In this document: positions 1-12,158 of the stretch, one piece after another
Layout: every line of letters starts with the position of its first letter
Numbering within the stretch: position 1 is the first letter of the stretch
Origin: Acephala macrosclerotiorum
Lineage: Eukaryota > Ascomycota > Leotiomycetes > Helotiales > Mollisiaceae
DNA: 64,000 nucleotides
Assembly: GCA_014904845.1 (NCBI GenBank)
Contig: MU119203.1
Location: 620,001-684,000, forward strand
Direction: 5' to 3'
Made by a program: the position numbers and the translations under genes
Notes under the pieces: generated by a model
What the model saw: the letters and a program-made list of their open reading frames with translations, nothing else
Database searches by the model: none
Told to the model about the DNA's origin: nothing

Positions 1-1230
1 TATGTTGTCTATGTAGGGATGAAGTTGCCACAGACCGCAAGGGCCCCTAATAGTAGCATTCCCCACCTTCTGATTTTTTCTTCGTCTCAATTCAAGCATT
101 TGCGGCCTTCAACAGTTGCAATGTTCAAATATTCAAACCCTTTTCATAGTCTTGAACTTTATTCTCCGAATCGACTCACGGAATGCCGTCAAAGCCCACG
201 CCTTTGGCGAACATAGACGTGGAGACCACGAGTTAGAAAGAACGCTGGGCAATGGCCGATGTCAATATATCCGTCATTCAATATGTCAAGGAGAGACGAG
301 AGTTCTTGGTTCGCATACCCGTCCAGAACGTGGCCGACGACCCCATCTAGCCATGAACCCACTGAAAGGGCAATCCTTCAACTCACCCGTCCACCTTTGG
401 ACAAGATTCAGGAGAATCAAGCCACCTCTCAATCATGATTCTTCTACATTTGAAGAGGTCGTACCTGACTACAGAAGCAACTAACAATGAATGGGGCTGA
501 CAAGTAAGGTCTCACGATGATGCCGAAGGAGATTATTTATGCCAACTCACTCTTCTATCTCAATTCAAGGAATGTTCATTGACTATCAATGCATTTAGCT
601 TCATAATAGTTTTCCACGCCACAGAAAGCTAAGTTTTAGCCGTATTTTTCACGTGTGGCTTCACTATCCGCGATCCGGGCAACAGGGTCCCGTTTGATAT
701 ACCAGAAACATTGCAAAGATTCATGGCATCGCAGAACACTTTTCCTGCAACTATCTACAGATTCGGATTCTTCTGAAGAGTCTGGCCGCACATGGAGCCC
801 CATTTTGTTCCCAATCGACAGGACAGCTAGGTCCTCCACAGTGATCTACGATCCCCTCTCCTGTACCACGGCGTGATCCTGACTCGTTCTCCAAACTCGC
901 CAGGCAAGAACCATCCGAGACTGACACCAGGAACACCCCAAACCCTCCCACGAACACCTTCAGGCACGGACGTTTTCTTTCCACTTCGGTCCGGCATTCT
1001 CCCTGCGAAATACATCTTTTGATACTCAATGGTATCCATGAATCGCTCGCAAGATGAGGGTAGATTTCGATTATGGTCCTATTTGTCGTTTCATAGATCC
1101 TCTCGTCCGAAAATGGAAATGGCGCTATGAGACCAAGTGCGAGGTCTGAGTGCCCCTAAAAGGCCAGGCCAATGAATGGCAAGACGATGCGATGCATAGA
1201 TAGAAAGTTCAACTGTTGGCTCTGGCTTTA
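1..1230. other. Gene-less left edge
   Basis: No reading frame here shows a recognisable domain, signal peptide or conserved motif. The frames on both strands are short and low in credibility. It may hold decayed coding sequence, given the neighbouring pseudogene, but I cannot identify any. Confidence 0.4.
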
Positions 1231-1234
1231 AAAC

Positions 1235-3084
1235 ATGATGTTCGTCTCATATTTTTGCTTGATGATTGCTTTTTGTTCCCCACTATTTCCCCGCGTATAT
1301 TTCGTGCAGGATTTTCCTACTTCTGTAATTGGAAAGATGAGTGAACGGGATGCCGAATTTCTTCTTGAAGAATGGTCCCTCTATGGAGTCGGTGTCGCGG
1401 TGATTCTGCTTCGATTTGCTATAAGGATAAAGACAGTTGGATTTAAGGGCTTTCAAGGCGATGTACGAAATTCACAATATGATTTATGGAGGGACAAGGT
1501 GGATTCGATCGAATTGGTTGCAGCATAAGGTAGCTGGGGTGCACTGGGGCTCAAGGCTGACTTCATGCAAGGATTACATGAGCATCTTGACTCTTGCAAT
1601 GTTCACAAGGGTAAGAATCCTTAAATTCTGATTTATTCCCAAATTATCGAGTTGTTTTCGAACAGTGAATCTGGGCTTTTCTACTTGATCTCTTCTCGCA
1701 CTATACCACAGCAAGAGATTGCTGACCCCTCTATACCTAGGATGCAACAACTGTGCATATAATATACTTCATAGGTACAGCGCACGCAACCAAAGGTTTT
1801 GAATAGTGTTAGGGCTAAGATTGACTTAAGGGACGAATGTGGAAGCCAGTGTATTGCAGAATACGAGGCTATTGACATCCCACGGGATCGGGGTATATAC
1901 ATTCGGATCGAAAGAGCAACTTGCGGTATGTCTGATCTTTTGATTTTCTTCATCCCTCCCTCGAGATGTGGAGTCGCTCGACGTCTAATTCACAATGTCC
2001 AGATAGGAGTACCGATTTTGGTCCTTGGATGAACAGGCATGGTACTCGTATACCGCACTAATATGGATGATGAAAGCAACGATGCTGTTCTTCAATCGAT
2101 TAACGTGGGTCCTTCCTCCGATTACGGAGACTGTCGGTGTCTAACTGATTCTTTTAGTGTTGGACTTTGGCAGCATAAATACATCAAATATGTAGCTGTC
2201 TTTTGCGCTGCATCATATGTGGTAGTGGTCTTAACGGTCAGTCATCCATTTAACAGTAGATGTTGGATGAAGACTTACGCATGTCAGCTTACTTTTGGCT
2301 GCTTCCCAACCTAGAAGAATTGGCAGGTCGTGCCTGATCTGGGGTTGAGATGCACACTGAAGATGCAGAATTTTTTTGTTACGGTGGTACTCAATGCCAT
2401 TACTGATGCAGCAGTAAGTTCCCAATAACCTGGATTGAATCTCGACCATTTTTGACCAGTATCAGATTCTAGCCATCCCAGTCCCACTTCCATGGAAACT
2501 CAAGATTCCATTCTACCGGTATTCCTTTGCCCCTCTGTCTTTGACGATCGAGAAACCACTGACACGTCTCTCTGCAGATAACTCGTGATCGCCGCCCTCC
2601 TCTGCTCCGGCCTGTTCGTCATCACGGCGCGATTATTCGAGTTGTCCTCACCCTCGGCTCCGATCCCTTAGCATTAAACATCAACCGATGGGGTGTAAGA
2701 GAAACAATCGTCGGCATCGTAACCATCAACCTCCCCATACTCAAACCCCTCTTTAACAAAAGTTTCTGGTCCTCAGGCTCCTTCAAGTCAAGTTACTTCT
2801 CACACGACACATCTCGAAACATAAAAGGATTGTCGGAAAAGGGTCGGACGAAACGAATAGTAAAATTGGCGGAAAGAAAATGAACTCGGGAAACTGGGAT
2901 ATTGAGGCTGGTGTTGACGCAAAATTAGGGAGTAAGAGTGAGGAGAGTTTGGATAGGGTGGGAAGTATGGGGGAATGATAGTCAGGAGTTTATACTTCAA
3001 GGAGAGGCTCTGGGGAAGGGAGTGCAGGTTTATACTACGCATTATGTTGAGAATGAGGAGGCTGATAGGGGGAGTGATGGGTGA
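1235..3084 (+). pseudogene. Decayed SAT4-type (fungal rhodopsin-domain) integral membrane protein
   Basis: Fragments in several frames match the fungal rhodopsin/SAT4 family of seven-helix proteins of mostly unknown function. In order they are: an N-terminal helix beginning MSERDAEFLLEEWSLYGVGV (from 1339); a middle helix WMMKATMLFFNRLT (about 2063-2104) joined across an intron to GLWQHKYIKYVAVFCAASYV (2162 on); then VVLNAITDAA, ILAIPVPLPWKLKIPFY and LVIAALLCSGLFVITAR. The expected next helix, VVLTLGSDPLALNINRWGV, lies in a different frame after about 2625, so one frameshift is clear. The C-terminal tail (about 2880-3084, ending VQVYTTHYVENEEADRGSDG) needs at least one further frame change. 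The second loop (1700-1960) is hard to read in any frame. Introns explain some of the joins but not the 2625 shift. The family call is fairly secure; exact ends are approximate. Confidence 0.7.
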
Positions 3085-3924
3085 CAGACGGAGATGAATG
3101 GGGTGAAGAATAAGGTTAGCATTCGGGCGAAGAGACCTGATGAATGATGTTCCTCTTGGACTGGGACAATTGTTTGGAGTTTGGTGGCGGTTCTTTGAGT
3201 GCTCTTTTTTGTTTGGCGAACGCAGGATCCTGTCTCAATACTTGATGGAGTTATGAATTGCATTTCATGGGTCCCTTGGGTAGGGACAAGCTTCTGAATA
3301 ACACAGAGTGTCGTCTAGTCTCGCTTGTTCAGGGGAGAGGACTCACAAAAACAGCGAGGTATTCTGTTAAAGCGGCGTCGTATCTGAATCAGAAGAAAAT
3401 TTGGGGGCGGCAAACCTAATCTCATCCCCAACTTCAGCCCTGGATCTGCAAGGAAAAATTGGATCAAATTTAGTTATGCTCCTTTCTTGCAATCTACATC
3501 AATGATGACGGTTCATCACCTTTTCAATTCTCTGGCCCGTATGCGCTGGCAGCATTAGTTCTCCAAACATGATGGTTCTCGAGTGAGATGTTCCAAATAC
3601 ATCCGTCGAGGCTGTGATACGCTAAGATCGAGTTGTAAGCATCGTCGTACCGCCATTGGATGTCTGCCACTGCTGCGCCTCATGTCAGCCAATCGGTTTC
3701 CTCTTTGAAGGAACCCATCCCCTGAGAATTTCTTAGCCCTGTGTATCTAATTTGAAACCCTACACAATGTACCCTCACGGCACAGACTTCAACAAAGTTC
3801 AGTCTTCGTCCAGCATGTTTTCATTCATCTCTCCATACTCTCTGTGCCCCGAGTTTTGGACTTCAACGTCATTTATGGTGTCAATTGCGGCCTCGTCATG
3901 TATATATCCTCAAGTCGATTGTCC

Positions 3925-5202
3925 ATGTTGCCAGCATGCCTTCTCCTTTTAGCATTTGGGATTGAAACCACATTTGCGACCCTCAACTTCACAAACCCCT
4001 CCTTCTCAGACCTAACAGCTGGAGCACCATTCAACGTAACCTGGTCCGGGGCATCAGGAACCACAACCTTAACCCTCCAAAATGGAACAGCAAGCAGCAT
4101 CACCACCGTCGGCGTAATTGCATGTTCGTCCTCTTCGTCCTCCTTCCTCGCCTCATTCCCCTCTCCCACTAACACAAAAACCCAGTCGGAATCAAAAACC
4201 CTTTCCTACTATGGAGTCCATACGCCACCGTCCCATCAGCAACCTATGTCCTCCGCCTCGACGATACGTCCGGAGCATCAGCATACTCACCTCAATTCAC
4301 CATGCTAGCTTCAGGTACGAAGACTTCGTTAACCACGGGATTGCAGTTTACGAATCCGAGTATGGATGGTATCACGGCGGGAAGTCCGTTTAATGTTACC
4401 TGGGAAAATGCCAATGGGACAACGACTTTGACGTTGCAGAATGGGACGGCGAATAGTATTAATACTGTTGATACGATAGCTTGTGAGTTTCTGTCCGGGA
4501 TGAGGAAGGAGAGGAGAGGAGAGGAGAGGAGAGGAGAGGAGAGAAAGAAGGTATCAGCTAACAGAACACAGTTGGGATCTCAAATAACTTTTTAGTATGG
4601 AGTCCCTACGCCACAACGCCGGCGGGGCAGTATGTGTTAAGGTTGGATGATGAGGGTGGTGCGAGTGCGTATTCGGGGATGTTTGATATGAACGTCAAAA
4701 ATTCGGGGGTGGCGGTTGTTACTACGACGTTTGTTTTTCGAGATTCTGTGAGAGATGGAGAGCTGATTTGATTTGAAGGGTTTCGAGTTCTCCGACTAGT
4801 AGCTCTACTTCTACCTCGAGTTCGAGTTCTACGCAATCTTCGACTTCAACATCAACTACATCTTCACCAAACGTCTCACCCTCGAGTTCCTCACTCTCAA
4901 CAGGAGCAAAAGCAGGTATAGCCATTGGTGCAGTCTTGGGAGCACTCGGCCTCATCGGAGCCATTGCCTTCTTCCTCCACAAAAACCGCAAATCCCCACA
5001 AGTACCACCCTCCCCAAACGAAACGACAGCATTTGGAACCTCACATTACGACCAGGATCTGACAATAGTTGGAAAGGCAGAAGTCGAGGCTAAGATAATG
5101 CCTGTTGAAATAAGTGGTGGGCAGGAGAGGGTGGTTGAGATTGATGGGCAGAGGGTAGAGAATCCGCAGGTTTATGAGATGGGAAGTGAGCGGCGGAATT
5201 GA
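3925..5202 (+). CDS. Secreted type I membrane protein with two Kre9/Knh1-like domains
   Basis: Starting at ATG 3925 gives a good signal peptide (MLPACLLLLAFGIETTFA). Two tandem Ig-like Kre9/Knh1 N-terminal-type domains follow. Each has the core NPS(F/M)..(L/I)TAG(A/S)PFNVTW, then TTTLTLQNGTA, then WSPYAT, then YVLRLDD..GASAYS. A Ser/Thr stalk (about 4780-4890) leads to one transmembrane helix (GIAIGAVLGALGLIGAIAFF) and a cytoplasmic tail ending at TGA 5200-5202. Introns 4124-4185 and 4483-4571 sit at the same codon in both repeats, each resuming with FGI.N.FL.W. Relatives are cell-wall or surface proteins, some linked to beta-1,6-glucan. The join between the second domain and the stalk, near 4735-4785, is unresolved: an intron is needed, but the GT and AG sites I see do not keep frame, so a frameshift there is possible. 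Confidence 0.72.
4502..4543. repeat. (AGGAG)n microsatellite inside an intron
   Basis: About eight tandem AGGAG-type units with slight degeneration lie within the second intron (4483-4571) of the Kre9-like gene. The homologous first intron of the same gene lacks the repeat and is 27 nt shorter. Confidence 0.85.
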
Positions 5203-5542
5203 AGAATGCGAGGGTACCGGACAAGAGGTTTTGATAAAAAGATACTGTGAACCTATGTTGGAAGACGAATCTATGACTACTTGTTCAACGAAATCGACTA
5301 ATATAATCTCTTTCGAATTGGGTGAAACTCGCATGAAAGCCCCGACATGAAGCACCAATACCAGAAGAGAATAGTTTCGGTCGTAATTGATATTGAGAAC
5401 AGGAACGCTGCAAGTGTAAATGCAAAACATTATAGTAACACAACAAATTCTGAACCTAAAAAGATGCTTCCAAGAACACCGGGTCCTAGTCCAGACCAGC
5501 GGACAATTCCTTCCTTCCTCAACTTCCCCAGCCCCCAGAACT

Positions 5543-6467
5543 TCAAGAACCAAAGTCGAGAAACCCCAATTTAACAGCCTCCGTATTCGTCTTGGTGTTC
5601 TTAGTCGTATTGCAATTTGACCCCGTAACCGCAAACGTCTGATTCCAGATTCCAAAGCCGTTGTCTGAGACTGACAAACCGCCGAGGGTGATAGGACCTG
5701 GTGCGCATTTGGGGGCGTTGTATGAGAGTTGTGTGTACGTTTGCTATATCATCATCAGCCACATTCTTCTCGGCTCTTTTCTCCAAGCAAGGCTAGAAGG
5801 GAGAAGATACTCACATTACAAGTAATAACCTGCGAATGCACAACCCCGTTAAAATAACCCTCCTTAGTTTTCCCACATCCAGGAAACGCAACGAAGATCC
5901 CTCCAGCATCGGAGAAATTTCCCACTGGTGTTCCGGCTGCGTTTCTGGCGTGAATTAGAGCACCATCCAACGCGATACCGGTGGCCAGTGTGTCGAGGAT
6001 CAGGAGGTTTGCTTTGCCTGCTGTGAATGTTGTTGCTCCGCTTGCGAGCTTGACGCCAAGGCCGGGGTTGATGGGGATGATGGTGTTCTCTGAGTTGTCT
6101 GAGAGAGGATGTTAGTGTGAGGTTATCTGGAAGGAGTGGAATGCGAAGACGTACGGAACGAGGCGAGCATATAGCCCGTATTGCCTGGTTGTGAACCCGT
6201 GACAGGGATGACGTTGAGATTTGCCGATGCTGTATTTTAAGTTAGTGCGTGGTCGAACAACATTTGATCGGATCAGTTACCATTGCCGTTGAATGCAAGA
6301 GGATTGGTTTGATCTTTGTGCGTTTGGGGGATCAGTTCTCCCAAGCTCTTTGGTAGACCATCTGGTTTAGGATTGCAGAAGTACGAGGGAATGAGCGACC
6401 CGTTCGTGAAAGCGTGCGTAGGAAGGACGGCCGCCAGCGCCAGTAATGAATGTATAATGAGATGCAT
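5543..6467 (-). CDS. Small secreted protein of unknown function (four exons)
   Basis: ATG at 6465-6467 opens a signal peptide (MHLIIHSLLALAAVLPTHAF). Exon 1 (6281-6467) ends in phase 1 and joins an exon beginning at 6229 (SANLNVIPVTG, then YMLASF). A third exon follows (NTIIPINPGLGVKLASGATT, then AKANLLILDTL-like sequence and GIFVAFPGCGKTKEGYFNGV). The last exon runs from TYTQLSYNAPKC through GIWNQTFAVTGSNCNTT to a stop at 5543-5545. Cysteines are few and spaced as in extracellular proteins, and there are N-glycosylation sequons. No transmembrane segment follows the signal. I do not recognise the family; a secreted or wall-associated role is inferred from the signal peptide only. Confidence 0.7.
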
Positions 6468-7797
6468 ATTGAAATAAACTGGAAGGACAGATGACCAGAT
6501 CTAAAATGAACGAATACAGGAAAAATGAAGAACAGCTGAAGAAGGTTGAAAAGACTGACCACTTCACAACATCACCCGGGGAATCGCCTGGTTTTGCTCG
6601 AGTCAACGCCATCAGGAGGCAAAGCCGAATTCAGGAACAGTGACATCGAGAGACGTAAGACCTGTGCAGAAGATGGATCTCAAAGAAGAACTTCCCCTAC
6701 CAACGATCCAACGAGCCATATAGAAGACAGGAAGATGTCTTTCTCATCTCAAGGCTCGGAGGTCTCTCGTTTCAAAGCCTGCGCATTCTCCAGAGTGAAC
6801 GAACATTTCTTTTGAGGAGGCTTCCTCTTAAGCTTAATTGTTTATTGTCCAGTGAGAAGCAGAGCATTTGAAATTGAATAGCCAATCGTCTGATGTCAGG
6901 ATGTCAGTTGGGGTCGTGCGCAGTTTGAAACGAGTTTTGTGTCAAACCTTCAGCCCATTTTGAGAGAACCACGAGGCTGAACGCATCTTGGGATGAGACA
7001 TGGTCGGTTTTGGAGGACTTCGAGACGATTGTTGTACGAGGATGTCCCGATGAAGAGATGGAAACGCGAAGTTTCCGCCGTTGGTGTTGATGAGATGAAG
7101 GAGCGATGGTGATGGCTTAGCGAAAAGAAAGCAGGGGGTACTAGCGTGGCTGGTTTAAGATATACGCGCTTCCTGCCAAGAGTCGGTATATTTGAGCACA
7201 GTCTACCACCAAGACCTCAAAATTTCTCGTCCTTCTGAACATTGAACATCATGTTCTCTACAATATTGCGCAAAGTTGTTTCTTCCCGACTCATGTCATG
7301 GAACGGTGACTACTTGATTTGCTCGGCTCGCCACAGTCCTATTCAGTTCATCTTCATCTTCATCAAAAATCCAGGGACTAAAAGTCTCGTTCCTCTGCAC
7401 TTCTTTACATTTTGTCCCTCGTTCTTTCCGTATTTGCAAGTCTCCGTACTCATCCCGACTCGGCGCGAAGTCAAGCCGATCATCTTCTCAATTGGAATTT
7501 CAGCCACCCTGTTCACTCCCTCATCATCGTCTTCACATCAACCTCGGATTCGGCGCGATCTCGTGGCCAATGGTTCTACGACTCTTCAAATTTAAGAGGA
7601 CATCACGATGACCAACGGTTGATCTGATCGGAGACAACGATTTAAAGTCCAGGCTGGTCTGGATGATCTTGATAGTTTCAATGCCAAGTACCAAATCCGG
7701 AAATAAGATATAAAGACATCAAAAGTGATGCCCAGACGTAGGTCCACTTCATTTTATTCAAAGTCCAACAGGCGATTAACATCATTTCTAAATTTGA
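6468..7797. other. Intergenic region, no supported gene
   Basis: Short frames at 6546-6815 and 7242-7595 lack recognisable motifs. The stretch probably contains the promoter of the secreted-protein gene and the promoter of the decayed dehydrogenase. I see nothing else in it. Confidence 0.5.
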
Positions 7798-7818
7798 ATG
7801 TCTATTTCTACTTCCAAA

Positions 7819-9300
7819 ATGGCACCTTCAGCCCAAGAGCTCCCCAAGACTCACCGAGCTCTCGTCTTGAGCTCAACGAGCGAGCCTCCCGAGATCAAAG
7901 AAGTTCCAACTCAACCAGGACCAGGAAGCGTTGTAGTTCGTATGCTCTCAGCCAACATCCTCTCCTATCAGAAGGACATCTACGTTAGTTTCTCCACCTT
8001 TAACTTACTTGTTCCTTGTTTCTACGTTCAAGCTATCACGTAAATGCTTCGGCCCCATCCATTTCATCCATTCATCTCACCTCTCTACCTCTAATCTATC
8101 ACCCATACCCCTCCTACCCCTCACCTATCTACCCCTCCTCTCCTTCATATCTCCCAGATGAATCACAGCACTAAGCCCCAACCACAGTCCGGCGCAAGAA
8201 AATATCCCTTTCCCCTCCCCCCTCACAACAGGAATGGGTGGCATCGGTCCCGACAGACTCATTCTTAAGCCCAGCCAACTAGTCTTCATAGATTGCTTCG
8301 TCACAGGAAGAGATGATCCGATGTCTGCTTTTTTTGCTAAGGATTCATGAGGGACATACGGATGGGGGTAAGAAGTTGATGCATGGGGAGTGGAGGGATG
8401 GGAGTTATGCGGAGTATGTGAAAGTCCTGCTAGAGTGTGCCTACCCTTTGAACGAGAATATTTTGATGGGGAAGTTCGGGTATGGGGCTCAATGTCCCTC
8501 TCCTGGCTGTAGACTGAGGCTTCCGATCCTAGCAGCGGAAACGTTCATGACCAACGTCAAGCAGAGACCTGATCCTCTTTGGCGGGCTCTCAGACATCAA
8601 CATTCGACCAGGAGAGACAATCATCGTAGCACCAGCAACAGGACCTTTTGGTATGGCAGCCGTCAAGGTCGCGTTGGCTATGGGCACTCGAGTAATCGCC
8701 ATGGGCCGCAACCTCTCTATCCTCCAACGTCTCCAAAGCTTTCACGAAAGAGTGAAGATAGTCCAAATTACAGGAGATGAACAAGCTGATCTGAAATCTT
8801 TAAAGGGGTTTGGAAATATCGATGCCTATTTCGATATCAGTCCTCCTGTTGCGGGAAATTCGACACATTTCAAGAGCTGCATTCTAGCCCTGAGGCACAG
8901 TGGAAGAGTCTCACTTATGGGTGGGTTGAATGTTGATTTAGCGATTCCACACACGGTGGTAAGTTCACTCGTGTTTTCTCACGTCATTCCTCTTCTTGCA
9001 ATGTCCCGCGTTCCGGCATGCTTGGGACATGGGCCTGACTCTTCGGCGTGCATATGTGTGGGTGCAGCAGGCATACCGACTGCCGTCAAGGTGATGCACC
9101 ACGACCTCCTGAAAGGAAAATGGATGTACGACCGCCAAAACGTTCTAGATCTAATCAAAATGGTTGAGATCGGTCTGCTCAAGGTAGGCAAGAAGGCTGG
9201 ACAGGAAATTGTGAAGTATCGGATGGAGAAGTGGAGGGACGCATTTGATGCTGCGGTGAGTTGGAGTGGGGCGAGTAGGAGTGCTGTGTTGGTGCCGTGA
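7819..9300 (+). pseudogene. Frameshifted MDR-family (zinc-type) alcohol dehydrogenase
   Basis: Exon 1 (ATG at 7819, MAPSAQELPKTHRALVLSST) carries the N-terminal barrel of medium-chain dehydrogenase/reductases and ends at a donor after 7984. An acceptor at about 8188 restores frame (SGARKYPFPLP). Frame is then lost at a C-run near 8215-8221: the expected LTTGMGGIG continues in another frame. It is lost again at a T-run near 8327 (TGRDDPMSAF, then LLRIHEGHTDGGKKL) and again near 8490-8575, before GGLSDINIRPGETIIVAPAT. The cofactor-binding half (GPFGMAAVKVALAMGTRVIA) and the C-terminus (VMHHDLLKGKWMYDRQNVLD) are then readable to TGA 9300, with an intron from about 8961 to 9090. Three shifts in one gene argue for a pseudogene; two lie in homopolymers, where sequencing error is possible. 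Confidence 0.7.
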
Positions 9301-9707
9301 GGAGATAAGGGGAAGGAAATTGGGGATATGATCTTCAATTGATTGAATCACGACACATGCAGAGGTTTGGGTGGGGAGGAAGGAAGGAGTCAAGTCACAA
9401 TGTACCAAAATGCGAAGGGCAATTGAAGAAGCAAAGGGGGGCACGGTTGGGTATCAACACTATGTCATATCATATCACAATCAAGAAGGAATATCAATTA
9501 TTTGAAGATTTTTTTTATTTTTGTGCTGCCATGACAATGTAGGCGCAATCTTCTTGAATTACACCATGCAGATGAAGGCACACCAGCTTTTCGGGTGTAT
9601 CTTCGCGCAAATACAGGTGGAAAACCAACGCAAAACCGCAAGAGAAGTCTAGCTACCCACAATCCCAGAAATGCAAAGAACAACTAAAGAGATTCGTGAG
9701 AAACAAT

Positions 9708-11987
9708 TTAGTCAACCTCCTCGACAGTTGGTCCGTCATCGTGAGTAGCACCCGCACCACCTGCACCTGGGAAGCCACCTGGTCCACCACCGGGCATTCC
9801 TCCGGGCATTCCACCACCCTCGCCTCCAGCTCCGTAGAACTTCATCATGATGGGGTTGGCGACGGCCTCCAGCTCCTTCTGATGATCCTCGTACTCTTCC
9901 TTGGTAGCCTGTTGAGACTCATCCAACCAGGCGACGGTCTTGTCAATCTCAGCCTTAAGTGACTCCTTGTCAGCGGCATCAAGCTTCTCATCGACCTTGG
10001 AGTCGGAGAGAGTGTTTCGGAGAGAGTATGCGTATGACTCGAGACCGTTCTTGGCAGAGATACGGCCAGCCTCAGCCTCATCCTCAGCCTTGTACTTCTC
10101 GGCTTCAGCCAACATGCGCTCGATATCCTCCTTGGAAAGACGGCCCTTGTCGTTGGTGATGACGATCTTGTTGGACTTGCCGGTACCCTTCTCCATGGCA
10201 GAGACGTTCATGATTCCGTTGGCATCGAGATCGAAGGTAACCTCGATTTGTGGGACACCACGAGGCGCAGGTGGGATACCGGTGAGCTCGAACTTGCCCA
10301 ACAGGTTGTTGTCCTTGGTGCGTTGACGCTCACCCTCGAAGACTTGAATGAGCACACCGGGTTGGTTGTCGGAAAAGGTAGAGAAGACCTCTGATTTCTT
10401 GGTTGGGATGGTGGTGTTTCGGGGAATGAGCTTGGTCATCTGGCCACCAGCAGTCTCGATACCGAGAGACAATGGCGCAACATCGAGGAGGAGGATCTCG
10501 TTGGTTGACTTGGATGAAGTGTCACCAGAGAGAATGGCAGCCTGGACAGCAGCACCGTAGGCAACAGCCTCATCGGGGTTGATTGACTTGTTGGGCTCCT
10601 TTCCGTTGAAGTAATCGGTGATGAGCTTCTGGATACGTGGAATACGGGTGGAACCACCGACAAGGACGATTTCGTGGACCTTGGACTTGTCAATCTTGGC
10701 ATCAGCGAGGACACGGTCGACTGGGGTGGTGGTTGATCGGAAGAGGTCCTGGCAAAGCTCTTCGAAACGAGCACGGGTGATTGAGGTGTAGAAGTCGATA
10801 CCCTCGAAGAGAGAATCGATTTCGATGGAGGTTTGTGCGGATGAGGAAAGGGTACGCTTAGCACGCTCGCAGGCAGTGCGGAGACGACGGAGAGCACGAG
10901 CGTTGGAAGAAAGATCTGGTGATGGTGATGTTAGCAAATGCTGTAGGCTGATGATTTTCCCAAGAACAAGTCCAAAAGATTGACCCAAAGAAAATTAAGC
11001 TTGGAACAATGAAACTTCTTGTGCTTCTTTGCAGCATCATTGGCCGCCTTTTGTGTTGCTGCACGCTTCTGATTGCTCTTACCTCCCCATAGGGAAGGTA
11101 CCTCCCCGGCAACACCAAAAACAAAACATCGCGACAAAACCAAAAAACAGCGACAACTAAAAGATCTGTTACTAACCCTTCTTATGCTTGCGCTTGAACT
11201 CGTTGACGAAGTGGTTGACGAGTCTGTTGTCGAAATCCTCACCACCCAAGTGGGTATCACCAGCAGTGGACTTGACTTCAAAGATACCCTCCTCAATGGT
11301 CAGGAGGGAGACATCGAAAGTTCCACCACCAAGATCGAAGATGAGGACGTTACGCTCACCCTCAACCTTCTTGTCGAGACCGTAGGCGATAGCAGCGGCG
11401 GTGGGTTCGTTGATGATTCGCAGAACATTGAGACCGGCAATCAAACCAGCATCCTTGGTGGCTTGACGTTGTGAATCGGTGAAGTAGGCTGGGACTGTGA
11501 CGACAGCGTTGTTGACGGTTCCACCAAGGTATGCCTCCGCAGTCTCGCGCATCTTAACCAAGACCATGGAAGAGATTTCCTCGGGTGTGAATTGCTTCTT
11601 CTCACCCTTGAACTCAACTTCAATGACTGGCTTTCCAGCACGGTCAATGACGGTGAAGGGGAAGTGCTTCATATCAGCCTGGACCTCAGGATCTGCGAAC
11701 TTGCGTCCGATCAAACGCTTCGCATCGAAGACTGTGTTGTGTGGGTTCATGGCGACTTGGTTCTTTGCGGCATCTCCGATCAGACGCTCTGTGTCGGTGA
11801 AGGCAACGAAGGAGGGGGTAGTTCGGTTGCCCTGGTCGTTGGCAATGATTTCGATTCTGTCATCTCTGAAGATACCCACACAGGAGTATGTGGTTCCAAG
11901 ATCGATACCTATCGCAGGACCTACGTCAGCCTTAACATCGTCCTTCGAAGAAGGATGTCGGGAATATTTACCAATTGCGGGAGCCAT
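9708..11987 (-). CDS. Cytosolic Hsp70 chaperone (Ssa type)
   Basis: An ATP-dependent chaperone that binds exposed hydrophobic peptides. Three exons (11972-11987, 11177-11908, 9708-10915) give 651 aa, the usual Ssa length. Visible signatures are [11 protein letters not shown] (phosphate 1), [24 protein letters not shown] (phosphate 2), [13 protein letters not shown] (adenosine), the substrate-binding domain around [20 protein letters not shown], and a Gly/Met/Pro-rich tail ending GPTVEEVD, the EEVD motif that marks cytosolic Hsp70s and binds TPR co-chaperones. No signal peptide or HDEL is present, so this is not BiP. Intron 1 (11909-11971, 63 nt) splits codon 6 after a 16-nt first exon; intron 2 (10916-11176) is 261 nt, long for this window. 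A heat-shock-element-like triplet lies upstream at 12159-12173. Confidence 0.96.
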
Positions 11988-12158
11988 GATGAATTATTTA
12001 AAAGAGGATTGACGACTTGAATGAGAGTGTGTAGTGGTATTGCTTCGTTGTGGTTGAAGACTTTGGAGTGCGTCAAGGAGTTTGAGATTGTATGAAGAAA
12101 GAAAATTGGAATGTGTGGTGCGTCGAAATAAATAGAGCCTTGCGAAAATTTCGACGCA

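Noticed and set aside
5041..5655. Minus-strand 204-codon frame overlapping the 3' end of the Kre9-like gene
   Set aside because: It overlaps real coding sequence on both sides and shows no domain or signal; a shadow frame.
11497..12012. Plus-strand 171-codon frame opposite Hsp70
   Set aside because: Antisense shadow of the Hsp70 N-terminal exon; no independent motif.
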